This document shows positions 34,375-44,383 of a stretch of DNA of 64,000 nt, in pieces. Source of the DNA: Pseudomonadota bacterium. GTDB lineage: Bacteria > Pseudomonadota > Gammaproteobacteria > Xanthomonadales > Xanthomonadaceae. The stretch is from the NCBI GenBank assembly GCA_018240435.1, contig JAFEFT010000035.1, positions 1 through 64,000 on the forward strand, in the 5' to 3' direction. A model generated the notes under the pieces. It was not told the origin of the DNA, made no database searches, and saw nothing but the letters and a program-made list of their open reading frames with translations. The translations under genes were made by a program, and so were the position numbers. Each line of letters opens with the position of its first letter. Position 1 is the first letter of the stretch.

Positions 34375-37300
34375 ATGAGCTATTTCCTCGACCGACTCAA
34401 CTTCTTCAAAGCCGCCGACGAGAACTTCGCCGACGGCCACGGCGTGACCCGAAATCAGGATCGGTCGTGGGAAGACAGTTATCGGCGGCGCTGGCAGTAC
34501 GACAAGATCGTGCGCTCCACCCACGGCGTGAACTGCACCGGCTCGTGCAGCTGGAAGGTCTACGTCAAGAATGGGCTGGTGACGTGGGAGACGCAGCAGA
34601 CCGACTATCCGCGCACGCGCCCGGATCTGCCCAACCACGAGCCGCGCGGCTGCCCGCGTGGCGCCAGCTACTCGTGGTACCTGTACAGCGCCAACCGGCT
34701 GAAATACCCGCTGGTGCGCAGCGCCCTGCTCAAGCTCTGGCGCGAGGCGCGCAAGACGATGGCGCCGGTCGACGCCTGGGGCAGCATCGTCTCCGACCCG
34801 GCCAAGGCCAAGTCGTACAAGACCAAGCGCGGCATGGGCGGCTTCGTGCGCGTGCACTGGGACGAGGCCAACGAAATCGTCGCCGCCTCCAACCTCTACA
34901 CCGTCAAGACCTTCGGCCCCGACCGCGTCGCCGGCTTCTCGCCGATCCCGGCGATGTCGATGGTGTCCTATGCCTCTGGCGCGCGCTACCTGTCGCTGCT
35001 CGGTGGCGTCTGTCTGAGTTTCTACGACTGGTACTGCGACCTGCCGCCGTCGTCGCCGCAGGTGTGGGGCGAGCAGACCGACGTGCCCGAATCGGCCGAC
35101 TGGTACAACAGCCGCTTCATCATCGCCTGGGGCTCGAACGTGCCGCAGACGCGCACGCCCGACGCCCACTTCTTCACCGAGGCGCGCTACAACGGCACCA
35201 AGACGGTGGCGATCACCCCCGATTACTCGGAGGTCGCCAAGCTCACCGACCACTGGCTGCACCCCAAGCAGGGCACCGACGCGGCGCTGGCGTTCGCGAT
35301 GGGGCATGTGATCCTCAAAGAGTTCCACGTCGACAACCCCTCGGCCTACTTCACCGACTACTGCCGGCAATACACCGACATGCCGCTGCTGGTGCGCTTG
35401 CAGCGACGCGACGACGGCCGGCTGGCGACCGAGCGCTTCCTGCGCGCCTCCGATCTGGGCGGGCTGGGCGAGGCCAACAATCCCGAGTGGAAGACGCTGG
35501 CCTACGACGAGAACACCGGCGCGATCAGCGTGCCCAACGGCTCGGTCGGCTTCCGCTGGGGCGAGAAGGGCAAGTGGAACATCGAGGAGAAGGACAGCGC
35601 CGGCCGCGCCACCCGCCTGCGGCTGAGCCTGAAGGGCATCGAGGACGGCATCGCCGAGGTCAGTTTCCCGTATTTCGGCGGCGTCGTGCACGAGCGCTGG
35701 ACGGCATCGAAGTTCGAAGACGTTCTCACCCGCAACGTGCCGGTGAAGACCTTGCAGATGGCCGACGGCAGCCAGTGGCAAGTCGCCACCGTCTACGACC
35801 TGCTGCTGGCGCAATACGGCATCGATCGCGGCTTCGGCGGCGGCAACGTCGCGAAGAGTTTCGACGACAACCTGCCGGGCACGCCGGCGTGGCAGGAAAA
35901 AATCACCGGCGTGCCGCGCGCCGAGGTGATCCAGGTGGCGCGCGAGTTCGCCCGCACCGCGGACAAGACCCGCGGCCGCAGCATGATCATCGTCGGCGCC
36001 GGCATGAACCACTGGTTCCACAACGACATGAACTACCGCGGCCTGATCAACATGGTCGCCATGTGCGGCTGCGTCGGCCAGACCGGCGGCGGCTGGGCGC
36101 ATTACGTCGGCCAGGAAAAGCTGCGCCCGCAATCGGGCTGGACGCCGCTCACCTTCGCGCTCGACTGGAGCCGGCCGCCGCGGCAGATGAACGGCACTTC
36201 GTATTACTACTTCAACTCCGACCAGTGGCGTTACGAAAAGGTCGATGTGAAGGAATTGCTGTCGCCGCTGGCCGATCCGAAAAAATACAGCGGCTCGATG
36301 GCCGATTTGAACCTGCGCGCGGTGCGCATGGGCTGGCTGCCGTGCGCGCCGCAGCTCGACCGCAATCCGCTGCAGATCGTCCGTGACGCCGAAAAGGCGG
36401 GCATGGCGCCGGCCGACTACACGGTGGCGCAGCTCAAGCAGGGCACGCTCGATTTCGCCTACGCCGACCCGGATGCGCCGCAGAACTTCCCGCGCAACCT
36501 GTTCGTCTGGCGCTCGAACCTGCTCGGCTCGTCGGGCAAGGGCCACGAATACATGCTGCGGCACATGCTCGGCACCCGCAACGGCTTGCAGGGCAAGGAT
36601 CTGGGCGAACGCGGCGCGCCCAAGCCCGAAGAGATCAAATGGCATGACGAAGCGCCGGAAGGCAAGCTCGACCTGCTGGTGACGCTCGACTTCCGCATGT
36701 GCACCACCGCCCTGTATTCCGATGTGGTGCTGCCGACGGCCACCTGGTACGAGAAGAACGACCTCAACACCTCCGACATGCATCCGTTCATCCATCCGCT
36801 GTCGAAGGCGGTGGATCCGGCGTGGGAGGCGCGCAGCGACTGGGACATCTTCAAGGGCATCGCGCGCACCGTCAGCGCGATGGCGCCGGGCGTGCTCGGC
36901 GTCGAAAAAGATCTGGTGCTGTCGCCGATCCTGCACGATACCCCCGGCGAGCTGGCGATGCCGCTGGGCGTGGCCGACTGGAAGAAAGGCGAGTGCGAGC
37001 CGATTCCCGGCAAGACCATGCCGGCGATCGCGGTGGTCGAACGCGACTATCCCAACCTGTACAAGAAATACACCGCGCTCGGCCCGTTGCTGGACAAGCT
37101 CGGCAACGGCGGCAAGGGGCTGAACTGGGATACCCGGGACGAGGTCGATTTCCTCGGCAAACTCAATCATCACGTGCACGAGGCCGGCATCAGCTACGGC
37201 CGGCCGCGCATCGAAACGGCGATCGACGCCTGCGAGGTGGTGCTGCATCTGGCACCGGAAACCAACGGCCATGTCGCGGTGAAGGCGTGGGAGTCGCTGG

Positions 37301-38118
37301 GCGGATTCACCGGCCGCGACCACACCCATCTGGCGACCGGCAAGGAGCACGAAGCGATCCGTTTCCGCGACATCCAGGCGCAGCCGCGCAAGATCATCTC
37401 CTCGCCGATCTGGTCGGGGCTGGAGGACGAGCACGTCAGCTACAACGCCGGCTACACCAACGTCCATGAGCTGATCCCGTGGCGCACCCTCACCGGCCGC
37501 CAGCAGTTCTACATGGATCACGAGTGGATGCGCGCATTCGGCTGCGGCTTCATGCAGTACCGGCCACCGGTGGACACCAAGACGGTCGAGCCGATCATCG
37601 GCAAGAAGCCCAACGGCCACAAGGAGATCGTGCTCAACTGGATCACCCCGCACCAGAAGTGGGGCATCCACAGCACCTACTCCGACAACCTGATCATGCA
37701 GACGCTCTCGCGCGGCGGCCCGATCGTCTGGCTCAGCGAGGACGACGCGCGCGAGGCCGGCATCGTCGACAACGACTGGATCGACCTGTTCAACGTCAAC
37801 GGCGCCATCGCCGCCCGCGCCGTGGTCAGCCAGCGCATGATGCCCGGCATCGCGATGATGTATCACGCCCAGGAACGCATCATCAACGTCCCCGGTTCGG
37901 CCATCACCGGCACCCGCGGCGGCATCCACAACTCGGTCACCCGGGTGCTGGTCAACCCCACCCACATGATCGGCGGCTATGCGCAGTTCGCCTACGGCTT
38001 CAATTACTACGGCACCGTCGGCAGCAACCGCGACGAACTGGTGGTCGTGCGCAAGATGAGCAAGGTCGAATGGCTCGATGGCGAGCCGGTACCGGCCGAC
38101 GACAAGGAGGTGGCGTGA
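34375..38118 (+). CDS. narG: Respiratory nitrate reductase alpha subunit
   Basis: A 1247-residue cytoplasmic catalytic subunit that reduces nitrate to nitrite at a bis-MGD molybdenum centre. The N-terminal FS0 cluster ligands lie in STHGVNCTGSCSWKVY (His plus Cys), with a further Cys at RGCPRGASYSW. The Mo region includes YNSRFIIAWGSNVPQTRTPD. Length equals that of E. coli NarG. Its stop overlaps the narH start by one base. It is the membrane-bound Nar type because narJ and narI follow and no Tat signal is present. Confidence 0.98.
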   Translation: MSYFLDRLNFFKAADENFADGHGVTRNQDRSWEDSYRRRWQYDKIVRSTHGVNCTGSCSWKVYVKNGLVTWETQQTDYPRTRPDLPNHEPRGCPRGASYSWYLYSANRLKYPLVRSALLKLWREARKTMAPVDAWGSIVSDPAKAKSYKTKRGMGGFVRVHWDEANEIVAASNLYTVKTFGPDRVAGFSPIPAMSMVSYASGARYLSLLGGVCLSFYDWYCDLPPSSPQVWGEQTDVPESADWYNSRFIIAWGSNVPQTRTPDAHFFTEARYNGTKTVAITPDYSEVAKLTDHWLHPKQGTDAALAFAMGHVILKEFHVDNPSAYFTDYCRQYTDMPLLVRLQRRDDGRLATERFLRASDLGGLGEANNPEWKTLAYDENTGAISVPNGSVGFRWGEKGKWNIEEKDSAGRATRLRLSLKGIEDGIAEVSFPYFGGVVHERWTASKFEDVLTRNVPVKTLQMADGSQWQVATVYDLLLAQYGIDRGFGGGNVAKSFDDNLPGTPAWQEKITGVPRAEVIQVAREFARTADKTRGRSMIIVGAGMNHWFHNDMNYRGLINMVAMCGCVGQTGGGWAHYVGQEKLRPQSGWTPLTFALDWSRPPRQMNGTSYYYFNSDQWRYEKVDVKELLSPLADPKKYSGSMADLNLRAVRMGWLPCAPQLDRNPLQIVRDAEKAGMAPADYTVAQLKQGTLDFAYADPDAPQNFPRNLFVWRSNLLGSSGKGHEYMLRHMLGTRNGLQGKDLGERGAPKPEEIKWHDEAPEGKLDLLVTLDFRMCTTALYSDVVLPTATWYEKNDLNTSDMHPFIHPLSKAVDPAWEARSDWDIFKGIARTVSAMAPGVLGVEKDLVLSPILHDTPGELAMPLGVADWKKGECEPIPGKTMPAIAVVERDYPNLYKKYTALGPLLDKLGNGGKGLNWDTRDEVDFLGKLNHHVHEAGISYGRPRIETAIDACEVVLHLAPETNGHVAVKAWESLGGFTGRDHTHLATGKEHEAIRFRDIQAQPRKIISSPIWSGLEDEHVSYNAGYTNVHELIPWRTLTGRQQFYMDHEWMRAFGCGFMQYRPPVDTKTVEPIIGKKPNGHKEIVLNWITPHQKWGIHSTYSDNLIMQTLSRGGPIVWLSEDDAREAGIVDNDWIDLFNVNGAIAARAVVSQRMMPGIAMMYHAQERIINVPGSAITGTRGGIHNSVTRVLVNPTHMIGGYAQFAYGFNYYGTVGSNRDELVVVRKMSKVEWLDGEPVPADDKEVA

Positions 38119-39665
38119 TGAAAGTTCGTGCCCAGATCGCGATGGTGCTCAACCTCGACAAGTGCATCGGTTGCCACACCTGTTCGATCACCTGCAAGAA
38201 CGTCTGGACCAGCCGCGAAGGCGTCGAGTACGCGTGGTTCAACAACGTCGAGACCAAGCCCGGCATCGGCTATCCGAAGGAATGGGAGAACCAGCGCAAG
38301 TGGAACGGCGGCTGGGTGCGCACCGCCTCGGGCAAGCTCCAGCTCAAGGCCGGCGGCCGCTTGCGGATGCTGGCGAAGATTTTCGCCAACCCCGACCTGC
38401 CGCAGATCGACGACTACTACGAGCCGTTCGATTTCGACTACCAGCATCTGCACGAAGCGCCGGAAGGCCAGCACCAGCCGACCGCGCGGCCGCGATCGCT
38501 GCTCACCGGGCAGCGCATGCAGAAGATCCACTGGGGCCCGAACTGGGAGGAAATCCTCGGCACCGAGTTCGCCAGCCGCAGCCGCGACGTCAACTTCGAC
38601 AGCGTGCAGAAGGAGATCTACGGCGCCTTCGAAAAGACCTTCATGATGTACCTGCCGCGCCTGTGCGAGCACTGCCTGAATCCGGCCTGCGTCGCCTCGT
38701 GTCCGTCGGGCGCGATCTACAAGCGCGAGGAGGACGGCATCGTCCTGATCGATCAGGACAAATGCCGTGGCTGGCGGATGTGCGTGTCGGGCTGCCCGTA
38801 CAAGAAGATCTACTACAACTGGAAGTCGGGCAAATCCGAGAAGTGCATCTTCTGCTATCCGCGCATCGAGATGGGCGAGCCGACGGTGTGTTCGGAAACC
38901 TGCGTCGGCCGCATCCGCTACCTCGGCGTGCTGCTGTACGACGCCGACCGCATCGCCGAGGCGGCCAACGTGCCGTCCGAGAAGCAGCTCTACCAGGCCC
39001 ATCTGGACATCTTCCTGGACCCGTTCGATCCCAAGGTGATCGCTGCCGCGCGCGCCGAAGGCATCCGCGACAACTGGCTGGAGGCAGCGAAAATCTCGCC
39101 CGTCTACAAGCTGGCGGTCGACTGGAAGCTGGCGCTGCCGCTGCATCCAGAATACCGCACGCTGCCGATGGTGTGGTACGTGCCGCCACTGTCGCCGGTG
39201 CAATCGGCGGCCGACGCCGGCAAGGTCGGCAAGAGCGGCGAGATCCCCGATGTGCGCTCGCTGCGCATCCCGGTGCGCTATCTGGCCAACCTGCTCACCG
39301 CCGGCGACGAGGAGCCGGTGATCCGCGCCCTCGAACGCATCCTCGCCATGCGTGCGTGGCGGCGGGCGCGCAACGTCGATGGCGTCGAGGACATCCAGGT
39401 GCTCAGCCAGGCCGGGCTCACCGTGACGCAAGCCGAGGAGATGTATCGCTACCTCGCCATCGCCAACTACGAGGATCGTTTCGTCATCCCCACCGCCCAC
39501 CGCGAGTACGCCAACGATGCCTTCGGCGAGCGCGGCGGCTGCGGCTTCACTTTCGGCGACGGTTGCTCGCCCGGCTCGGACGCCGAGGCGCTGTTCGGCG
39601 GCCGCGCCACCACCACCTACACGGTGTCGCCGGCGCGGCAGAGCACCGATCGGGAGCCGGCATGA
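38118..39665 (+). CDS. narH: Respiratory nitrate reductase beta subunit
   Basis: A 515-residue iron-sulfur subunit passing electrons from NarI haem to NarG. Four cluster motifs are visible: CIGCHTCSITC, CEHCLNPACVASCPSG, CRGWRMCVSGCPYKK (Trp in place of one Cys, marking the [3Fe-4S] cluster) and CIFC...CSETCVGR. Full length. It has GGAGG inside the narG end, a one-base overlap with narG and a four-base overlap with narJ. Confidence 0.98.
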   Translation: MKVRAQIAMVLNLDKCIGCHTCSITCKNVWTSREGVEYAWFNNVETKPGIGYPKEWENQRKWNGGWVRTASGKLQLKAGGRLRMLAKIFANPDLPQIDDYYEPFDFDYQHLHEAPEGQHQPTARPRSLLTGQRMQKIHWGPNWEEILGTEFASRSRDVNFDSVQKEIYGAFEKTFMMYLPRLCEHCLNPACVASCPSGAIYKREEDGIVLIDQDKCRGWRMCVSGCPYKKIYYNWKSGKSEKCIFCYPRIEMGEPTVCSETCVGRIRYLGVLLYDADRIAEAANVPSEKQLYQAHLDIFLDPFDPKVIAAARAEGIRDNWLEAAKISPVYKLAVDWKLALPLHPEYRTLPMVWYVPPLSPVQSAADAGKVGKSGEIPDVRSLRIPVRYLANLLTAGDEEPVIRALERILAMRAWRRARNVDGVEDIQVLSQAGLTVTQAEEMYRYLAIANYEDRFVIPTAHREYANDAFGERGGCGFTFGDGCSPGSDAEALFGGRATTTYTVSPARQSTDREPA

Positions 39666-40384
39666 GCGCAACCGCCACTGCCCCGCGCCGTGGCGCCCGC
39701 GCGGTGCCGCTGCCACCGCGCGTGCTCAAGCTGCTCGGCGCCCTGCTCGATTACCCGCGCGAGGAGCTCTGGCCGCATCGCGAGGAATTGCTCGCCGCCT
39801 GCCACGACGCCGGCCTGCCCAAGGCCGTCGCCGCCCGCTTGCACGATTTCACCGCGCAGCTGCTGGCGATGGAGCCGATGGACGCGCAGGAGCGCTGGCT
39901 GGCGCTGTTCGATCGCGGCCGGGCGATGAGCCTGCTGCTGTTCGAACACATCCACGGCGAATCGCGCGACCGTGGCCAGGCGATGGTCGATCTGGTCGAA
40001 ACCTATCGCCGCAACGGTTTCGAGATGGCCGCCCGCGAGCTGCCCGACTACCTGCCGCTGGTGCTCGAATACCTCGCCCAGCGTCCCGACGCGGAAGCCG
40101 CCGACTGGCTCGACCACATCGCCCACATCCTCGGCCTGCTCGCCGCCCGCGCCGCCGAGCGCGAAAGCCCGTACGCGCTGCTGCTCGATCTGCTGGCCGG
40201 CTCCGAACACTCGCTGCGCGCCAACAGCAGCCTGCGCGAGCGCGCCCGCAGCGAGCCGCGCGACGACACCCCCGAGGCGATGGACAAGGTCTGGGAAGAA
40301 GAAGCCGTGCGCTTCGGCAACGAAGCGCCGAGCGACGACTGCCAGCCCAATCGATCCGCCACCACCCGCCCAACTGCCCGGTGA
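39662..40384 (+). CDS. narJ: Nitrate reductase assembly chaperone
   Basis: A 240-residue all-helical redox-enzyme maturation chaperone that holds NarGH for cofactor insertion and membrane docking; it is not part of the final enzyme. VLKLLGALLDYPREELW, FDRGRAMSLLLFEHIHGESRDRGQAMVDL (key words SLLLFEH and GESRDRG) and YLPLVLEYLA are family marks. The start overlaps narH by four bases; narI begins five bases after the stop. Confidence 0.95.
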   Translation: MSATATAPRRGARAVPLPPRVLKLLGALLDYPREELWPHREELLAACHDAGLPKAVAARLHDFTAQLLAMEPMDAQERWLALFDRGRAMSLLLFEHIHGESRDRGQAMVDLVETYRRNGFEMAARELPDYLPLVLEYLAQRPDAEAADWLDHIAHILGLLAARAAERESPYALLLDLLAGSEHSLRANSSLRERARSEPRDDTPEAMDKVWEEEAVRFGNEAPSDDCQPNRSATTRPTAR

Positions 40385-40388
40385 TGCC

Positions 40389-41090
40389 ATGGACTACAGC
40401 AATTTCATCCTGTTCCAGATCTACCCCTACGTCGCCTTGGCAGTGTTCGCGATCGGCTGCTGGGCGCGCTTCGATTTCGGCGCCTACACCTGGCGCACCG
40501 GGTCGAGCCAGCTGTTATCGAACAAATGGATGCGCCTTGGCAGCAACTGGTTCCACCTCGGCGTGCTGGCCATCCTCGGTGGCCATCTGGTCGGCCTGCT
40601 GACGCCGCATCGGCTGTACGAATACGTCATCACCGTGCCGCAAAAGCAATTGCTGGCGATGAGCGCCGGCGGCCTGTTCGGCATCGTCTGCTTCGTCGGC
40701 ATCACCATCTTGCTGCTGCGCCGGCTGTTCAATGCCCGCATCCGCGCCACCGGCGGCGGCCGCGACCTGCTGGTGCTGGTGCTGCTGTACGCCCAGCTCG
40801 TGCTCGGGCTGTCGTCGATCGGCATCTCGGCGCAGCATCTGGATGGCAGCGAGATGCTCATCCTCTCCGACTGGGCGCAGCGCGTGGTCACTTTCCGCGC
40901 CATCAATCTCGCCGACATCGGTTCGGTCCATTGGATCTTCAAGGCGCACATCGTGCTCGGCCTGACCCTGGTGCTGATCACGCCGTTCACCCGCCTGGTG
41001 CACATCTGGTCGATTCCGCTGAGTTATCTGACGCGGCCCTACCAGGTGGTGCGCAAGCGCCAGGCCCCGGTCAACTACGCGGAGCGCTGA
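40389..41090 (+). CDS. narI: Respiratory nitrate reductase gamma subunit
   Basis: A 233-residue cytochrome b with five membrane helices that oxidises ubiquinol at the periplasmic side and anchors NarGH. The haem-ligand histidines are in WFHLGVLAILGGHLVG and in the late segments KAHIVLGLTL and FTRLVHIW. The N-terminus MDYSNFILFQIYPYVAL is the conserved first helix. An upstream ATG at 40384 is out of frame and ignored. Confidence 0.97.
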   Translation: MDYSNFILFQIYPYVALAVFAIGCWARFDFGAYTWRTGSSQLLSNKWMRLGSNWFHLGVLAILGGHLVGLLTPHRLYEYVITVPQKQLLAMSAGGLFGIVCFVGITILLLRRLFNARIRATGGGRDLLVLVLLYAQLVLGLSSIGISAQHLDGSEMLILSDWAQRVVTFRAINLADIGSVHWIFKAHIVLGLTLVLITPFTRLVHIWSIPLSYLTRPYQVVRKRQAPVNYAER

Positions 41091-41095
41091 TCGCC

Positions 41096-41953
41096 GTGAA
41101 TCGCGTCATTCCCATCGTGATGCAGGCCGGCGCGCTGTCCGACACGCCGGCGCCGACGTTCAAGACCGGCCCGAGCAGCCCCGCGCCCACCGGCCCGGCG
41201 CCGGCGTGGGTGTTCGTCGACGACACCCCGATCGACGAAGCCGCGATCGCCCGCGAAATGCAATTCCATCGCGCCGACGATCCGCATCAGGCGCGCCGTG
41301 ACGCTGCGCGCACGCTGGTGATCCGCGAACTGCTGCGGCGCGAGTGCGCGCGGCTCGGCATCGAGGCCGTCGAAACGGAAGGCAACGAGACACCGGAAGA
41401 AGCGCAGGTGCGGGTGCTGCTCGACCGGGAGGCACCCGTGCCAGAGCCCGACGAGGCTTCGTGCCGACGCTACTTTGACAACCATCGCGAACAATTGCAT
41501 ACACCCGACCGCGTGCGCGTGCGCCACATCCTGATCGCGGCCGCGCCGGCCGACGCCGATGCCCGCCTGCAAGCGCGGCAGACCGGCGAGCGCTTGATCG
41601 AAGCCTTGCAGGAAAATCCGGCGCGCTTCGCCGAGTTCGCCGCCCACTATTCCGCCTGTCCGTCGCGCGAGCAGGGCGGCGATCTGGAATGGATCGAGCG
41701 CGGCGACACCACGCCCGAATTCGAGCGCCAGCTGTTCATGCTCAAGCCCGGCCTGGCCGGCCTGACCGTGGAATCGCGCTGGGGCCACCACGTCGTCCAC
41801 GTCGACGAAATCCATCGCGGGCAGCCACTGGAATACGAACAGGCTGCGTCGCGCATTGCCAGCTATCTGCAAACCCAGGCGCGGCAGAACGCCGTCCACC
41901 AGTACCTGCGGCAGTTGCATGTCGGCTACCGGGTACGCGGTCTGGACGACTGA
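41096..41953 (+). CDS. NifM-like parvulin peptidyl-prolyl isomerase
   Basis: A 285-residue cytosolic protein with an N-terminal helical part and a C-terminal parvulin domain (about 140-240: RVRHILIAAAP, FAEFAAHYSACPSREQGGDLEWI, WGHHVVHVDEI). No signal peptide is seen. Parvulins of this type follow narGHJI in pseudomonads, where the role is presumed folding help for the reductase. The GTG start, 5 bases after narI, has GGAG upstream; an ATG 24 bases further in is the alternative. Confidence 0.85.
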   Translation: MNRVIPIVMQAGALSDTPAPTFKTGPSSPAPTGPAPAWVFVDDTPIDEAAIAREMQFHRADDPHQARRDAARTLVIRELLRRECARLGIEAVETEGNETPEEAQVRVLLDREAPVPEPDEASCRRYFDNHREQLHTPDRVRVRHILIAAAPADADARLQARQTGERLIEALQENPARFAEFAAHYSACPSREQGGDLEWIERGDTTPEFERQLFMLKPGLAGLTVESRWGHHVVHVDEIHRGQPLEYEQAASRIASYLQTQARQNAVHQYLRQLHVGYRVRGLDD

Positions 41954-41995
41954 TCCGCCCGGGCCAATACCCGGTTCCAACATCGGAAGCACACC

Positions 41996-43405
41996 ATGAA
42001 CAGCGTGACCGAGTTCCGGCCGGCGGCGAGTTACCGCGCGCTGGTGTTGTCGACCGTGGCGATGGCGATCTGCTTCGCGGTCTGGGTGATTTTCTCGATC
42101 GTCGGCGTCGAGTTGCAGCGCGAGTTGAAATTCGACCAGACGGCGTTCGGCCTGCTGGTCGCCACCCCGATCCTGACCGGCTCGATCACCCGCCTGCTGC
42201 TGGGCATCTGGACCGAGCTGTACGGCGGCAAGCGTGTCTACACCCTGCTGATGCTGGTGGTGGCGGGCTGCGCCTTCTTGCTGCCGTTTGCGAAAACCTA
42301 TCCGATGCTGATCGCGGTCGGCCTCGGCCTTGGCCTGGCTGGCGGCTCGTTCAGCGTCGGCGTGGTCTATGTCTCGTCGTGGTTCCCGAAGGAAAAGCAA
42401 GGCACCGCGCTGGGCCTGTTCGGCATGGGCAACGCCGGTGCGGCGCTGACCAGCATGTTCGCGCCGATGTTGCTGACGGTGATGAGCTGGCGGCAGGCGG
42501 CGAACGTCTACGGCATCGTCATGCTGGTGACGGCGGCGCTGTTCTTCCTGCTGGCGCAGGAAGATCCGATCACCCGCGCCCGCCGTGCCAGCGGCACCAA
42601 GCCGGCCGGACTGCGCGAGCGCATCGAGCCGCTGCGCAACCTGCAGGTATGGCGCTTTTCGATCTATTACTTCCTCGTCTTCGGCGGCTTCATCGCGCTC
42701 ACCTCGTGGCTGCCACGCTATTACGTCAATGCGCACGGCCTGAGCCTGGCCACCGCCGGCATGCTCACCGCCGCCTTCACCTTCCCCGCCGCCGCCTTCC
42801 GTGCCGTCGGCGGCATGCTCGCCGACAAGTACGGCGCCCGCCGGATGATGTACATCGCCTTCTCGCTGTCGCTGGCCTGTTTGTTCCTGCTGTCGTATCC
42901 GAACACGCACTACACGGTCGAAGGCGTCAACGGGCCGATCAATTTCACCATCGCGCCGAGCGTGCCCGAACGCGCGATCGTGCTGTTCGTGCTCGGCTTC
43001 GCGATGGCCTCCGGCATGGCGGCGGTGTTCAAGCACATCCCGACCTATTACCCGAACCACGTCGGCGCGGTCGGCGGCGTGGTCGGCATGATCGGCGGCC
43101 TCGGCGGCTTCGTGTTGCCGATCTGCTTCGGCCTGATGAACGACCTGATCGGCGTTCGCACCAGTTGCTTCATGCTGCTGTTCGCCATCGCCGGCATCAA
43201 CCTGCTGTGGATGCATTTCGCGATCTTGCGCATCAACCGCGAGCGCTTCCCGCAGATCAAGGGCGACACCGACCTGCCGGAGATCATGAGCGCGATGAAT
43301 GCGGTCGAACGCGCTCGCCAGGCCGCCAAGGCGGCAGCCGAAGCGGCCGAAGCAGCCGCCACCGCCGCCGAGGCAGCGCGTCGTTTGCAGGGGCGAGCGG
43401 GCTGA
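41996..43405 (+). CDS. narK: Nitrate/nitrite transporter NarK
   Basis: A 469-residue major-facilitator protein with twelve predicted membrane segments. Conserved features are FSIVGVELQRELKFDQ near the first helix, GLGLGLAGGSFSVGVVYVSSWFPKEKQG (the nitrate signature, key words AGGSFSVG and WFPKEKQG) and a second GMIGGLGGF signature late in the chain. It moves nitrate in, or exchanges it for nitrite. An Ala/Glu-rich cytosolic tail ends the protein. One narK copy only. It is the last gene of the nar block. Confidence 0.95.
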   Translation: MNSVTEFRPAASYRALVLSTVAMAICFAVWVIFSIVGVELQRELKFDQTAFGLLVATPILTGSITRLLLGIWTELYGGKRVYTLLMLVVAGCAFLLPFAKTYPMLIAVGLGLGLAGGSFSVGVVYVSSWFPKEKQGTALGLFGMGNAGAALTSMFAPMLLTVMSWRQAANVYGIVMLVTAALFFLLAQEDPITRARRASGTKPAGLRERIEPLRNLQVWRFSIYYFLVFGGFIALTSWLPRYYVNAHGLSLATAGMLTAAFTFPAAAFRAVGGMLADKYGARRMMYIAFSLSLACLFLLSYPNTHYTVEGVNGPINFTIAPSVPERAIVLFVLGFAMASGMAAVFKHIPTYYPNHVGAVGGVVGMIGGLGGFVLPICFGLMNDLIGVRTSCFMLLFAIAGINLLWMHFAILRINRERFPQIKGDTDLPEIMSAMNAVERARQAAKAAAEAAEAAATAAEAARRLQGRAG

Positions 43406-43418
43406 TCGCCGCGACCGT

Positions 43419-43447
43419 GCCGCCGCGACCGCGAGCTGCGCGGCGGC
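43419..43447. terminator. Hairpin between narK and the convergent sensor gene
   Basis: A 9-bp perfect stem (GCCGCCGCG at 43419-43427 and CGCGGCGGC at 43439-43447) lies in the 51-base convergent gap. No U-run follows, so factor-independent termination is uncertain. Confidence 0.35.
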
Positions 43448-43456
43448 GGCCTTGCC

Positions 43457-44383
43457 TCAACGCACGGCTCGATCGGCCAGACGCACCAGCAGGTGCTTGG
43501 CCAGCAACCCGTGCAGGCGACCGATGCCACGGGCGGCGTGCATGAAGGCGAACAACAGCAGCACGCCCAGCGGCGCCAGCAGCACGGCGAGGAAATCCGG
43601 ATTGGGGCCGATGTACCCGGGCAGCGAGACGTGGATGTCGTGGCCGATGAACCAGGCGAACGGGGCGGCAATGAATGCCACGCTCAGGGTCAATGCCACT
43701 ACCGCCACGGTGAAATAGACGATGCCCAGCGGCAGCATCAGCAGCATGTACAGCAAGGTCGACCAACTGCGCGGATCGGTGAACATGGCACCGATCCGCG
43801 CCAGCCAACCCTGCCCTTGCGCGACGTAGGCCGGGCGCCGCGGCATGCGCTCGCCGAGCAACGTCTCGACGATGCGGCCTTCGACGATCGACAGCACGCG
43901 CACGCTGCCGAAGAACAGCACGATGAACGGCAGGCCGATGATCAGCACCGACAGGCCCAGCGACAGGCTCAGCCCGGTCACCGCCCAGGTGAAGTAGAAG
44001 ATGCCGGTGGCCAGCGCCAGCAGCATGTAGAGCATCGCCGCATAGGTGCGCGGATCGGCGGCGACACCGAAGAACTGGCCGAGCACGCTGCGGCGCGGCG
44101 GCGGCGGCGGCGTGCGCAATGCGCGGCTGACTTTCACCTCGGTATCGCGGTAGATCTCCGCGACTTCCTCGGGTGCGCCGTAGCTGGCGGCGACCGACTC
44201 GATCACGCGGGCCTCGCTCTCGCCCTTTCGCTCGGCCAGTTCGGAGCGCAGGTATTCCTCGGCGTCGTAGAGTGCATCCTGCACCAGCGCCGGATCGGCG
44301 CCCTTGAGCGCCGCGCGCAATTGCGCCAGGTATTCAGGAATGGTGTGCGGCAGCGGCTTGGGCGTGCCTTGCGCGGCGTTCAT
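43457..44383 (-). CDS. HAAS/sensor-domain membrane protein
   Basis: A 308-residue protein. Residues about 12-70 (IPEYLAQLRAALKGADPALVQDALYDAEEYL; key words YLAQLRAAL and DAEEYL) form a HAAS-like helical module often linked with PadR regulators. Then come two repeats of a two-helix membrane unit (near 120-170 and 225-290; YAAMLYMLLALATGIFYFTW and STLLYMLLMLPLGIVYFTV), the putative sensor domain. It overlaps the PadR gene by four bases. It probably senses a membrane or small-molecule state and acts with PadR, but the signal is unknown. Confidence 0.78.
   Translation of the reverse strand: MNAAQGTPKPLPHTIPEYLAQLRAALKGADPALVQDALYDAEEYLRSELAERKGESEARVIESVAASYGAPEEVAEIYRDTEVKVSRALRTPPPPPRRSVLGQFFGVAADPRTYAAMLYMLLALATGIFYFTWAVTGLSLSLGLSVLIIGLPFIVLFFGSVRVLSIVEGRIVETLLGERMPRRPAYVAQGQGWLARIGAMFTDPRSWSTLLYMLLMLPLGIVYFTVAVVALTLSVAFIAAPFAWFIGHDIHVSLPGYIGPNPDFLAVLLAPLGVLLLFAFMHAARGIGRLHGLLAKHLLVRLADRAVR

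Noticed and set aside
34309-37965. Very long open frame antisense to narG (more than 1200 codons), and similar ones opposite uvrA, ileS, atpA and the histidine kinase
   Set aside because: They lie exactly opposite strongly conserved genes, have Arg/His/Ala-rich low-complexity translations with no family resemblance, and are expected in high-GC DNA where the antisense frame lacks stop codons.
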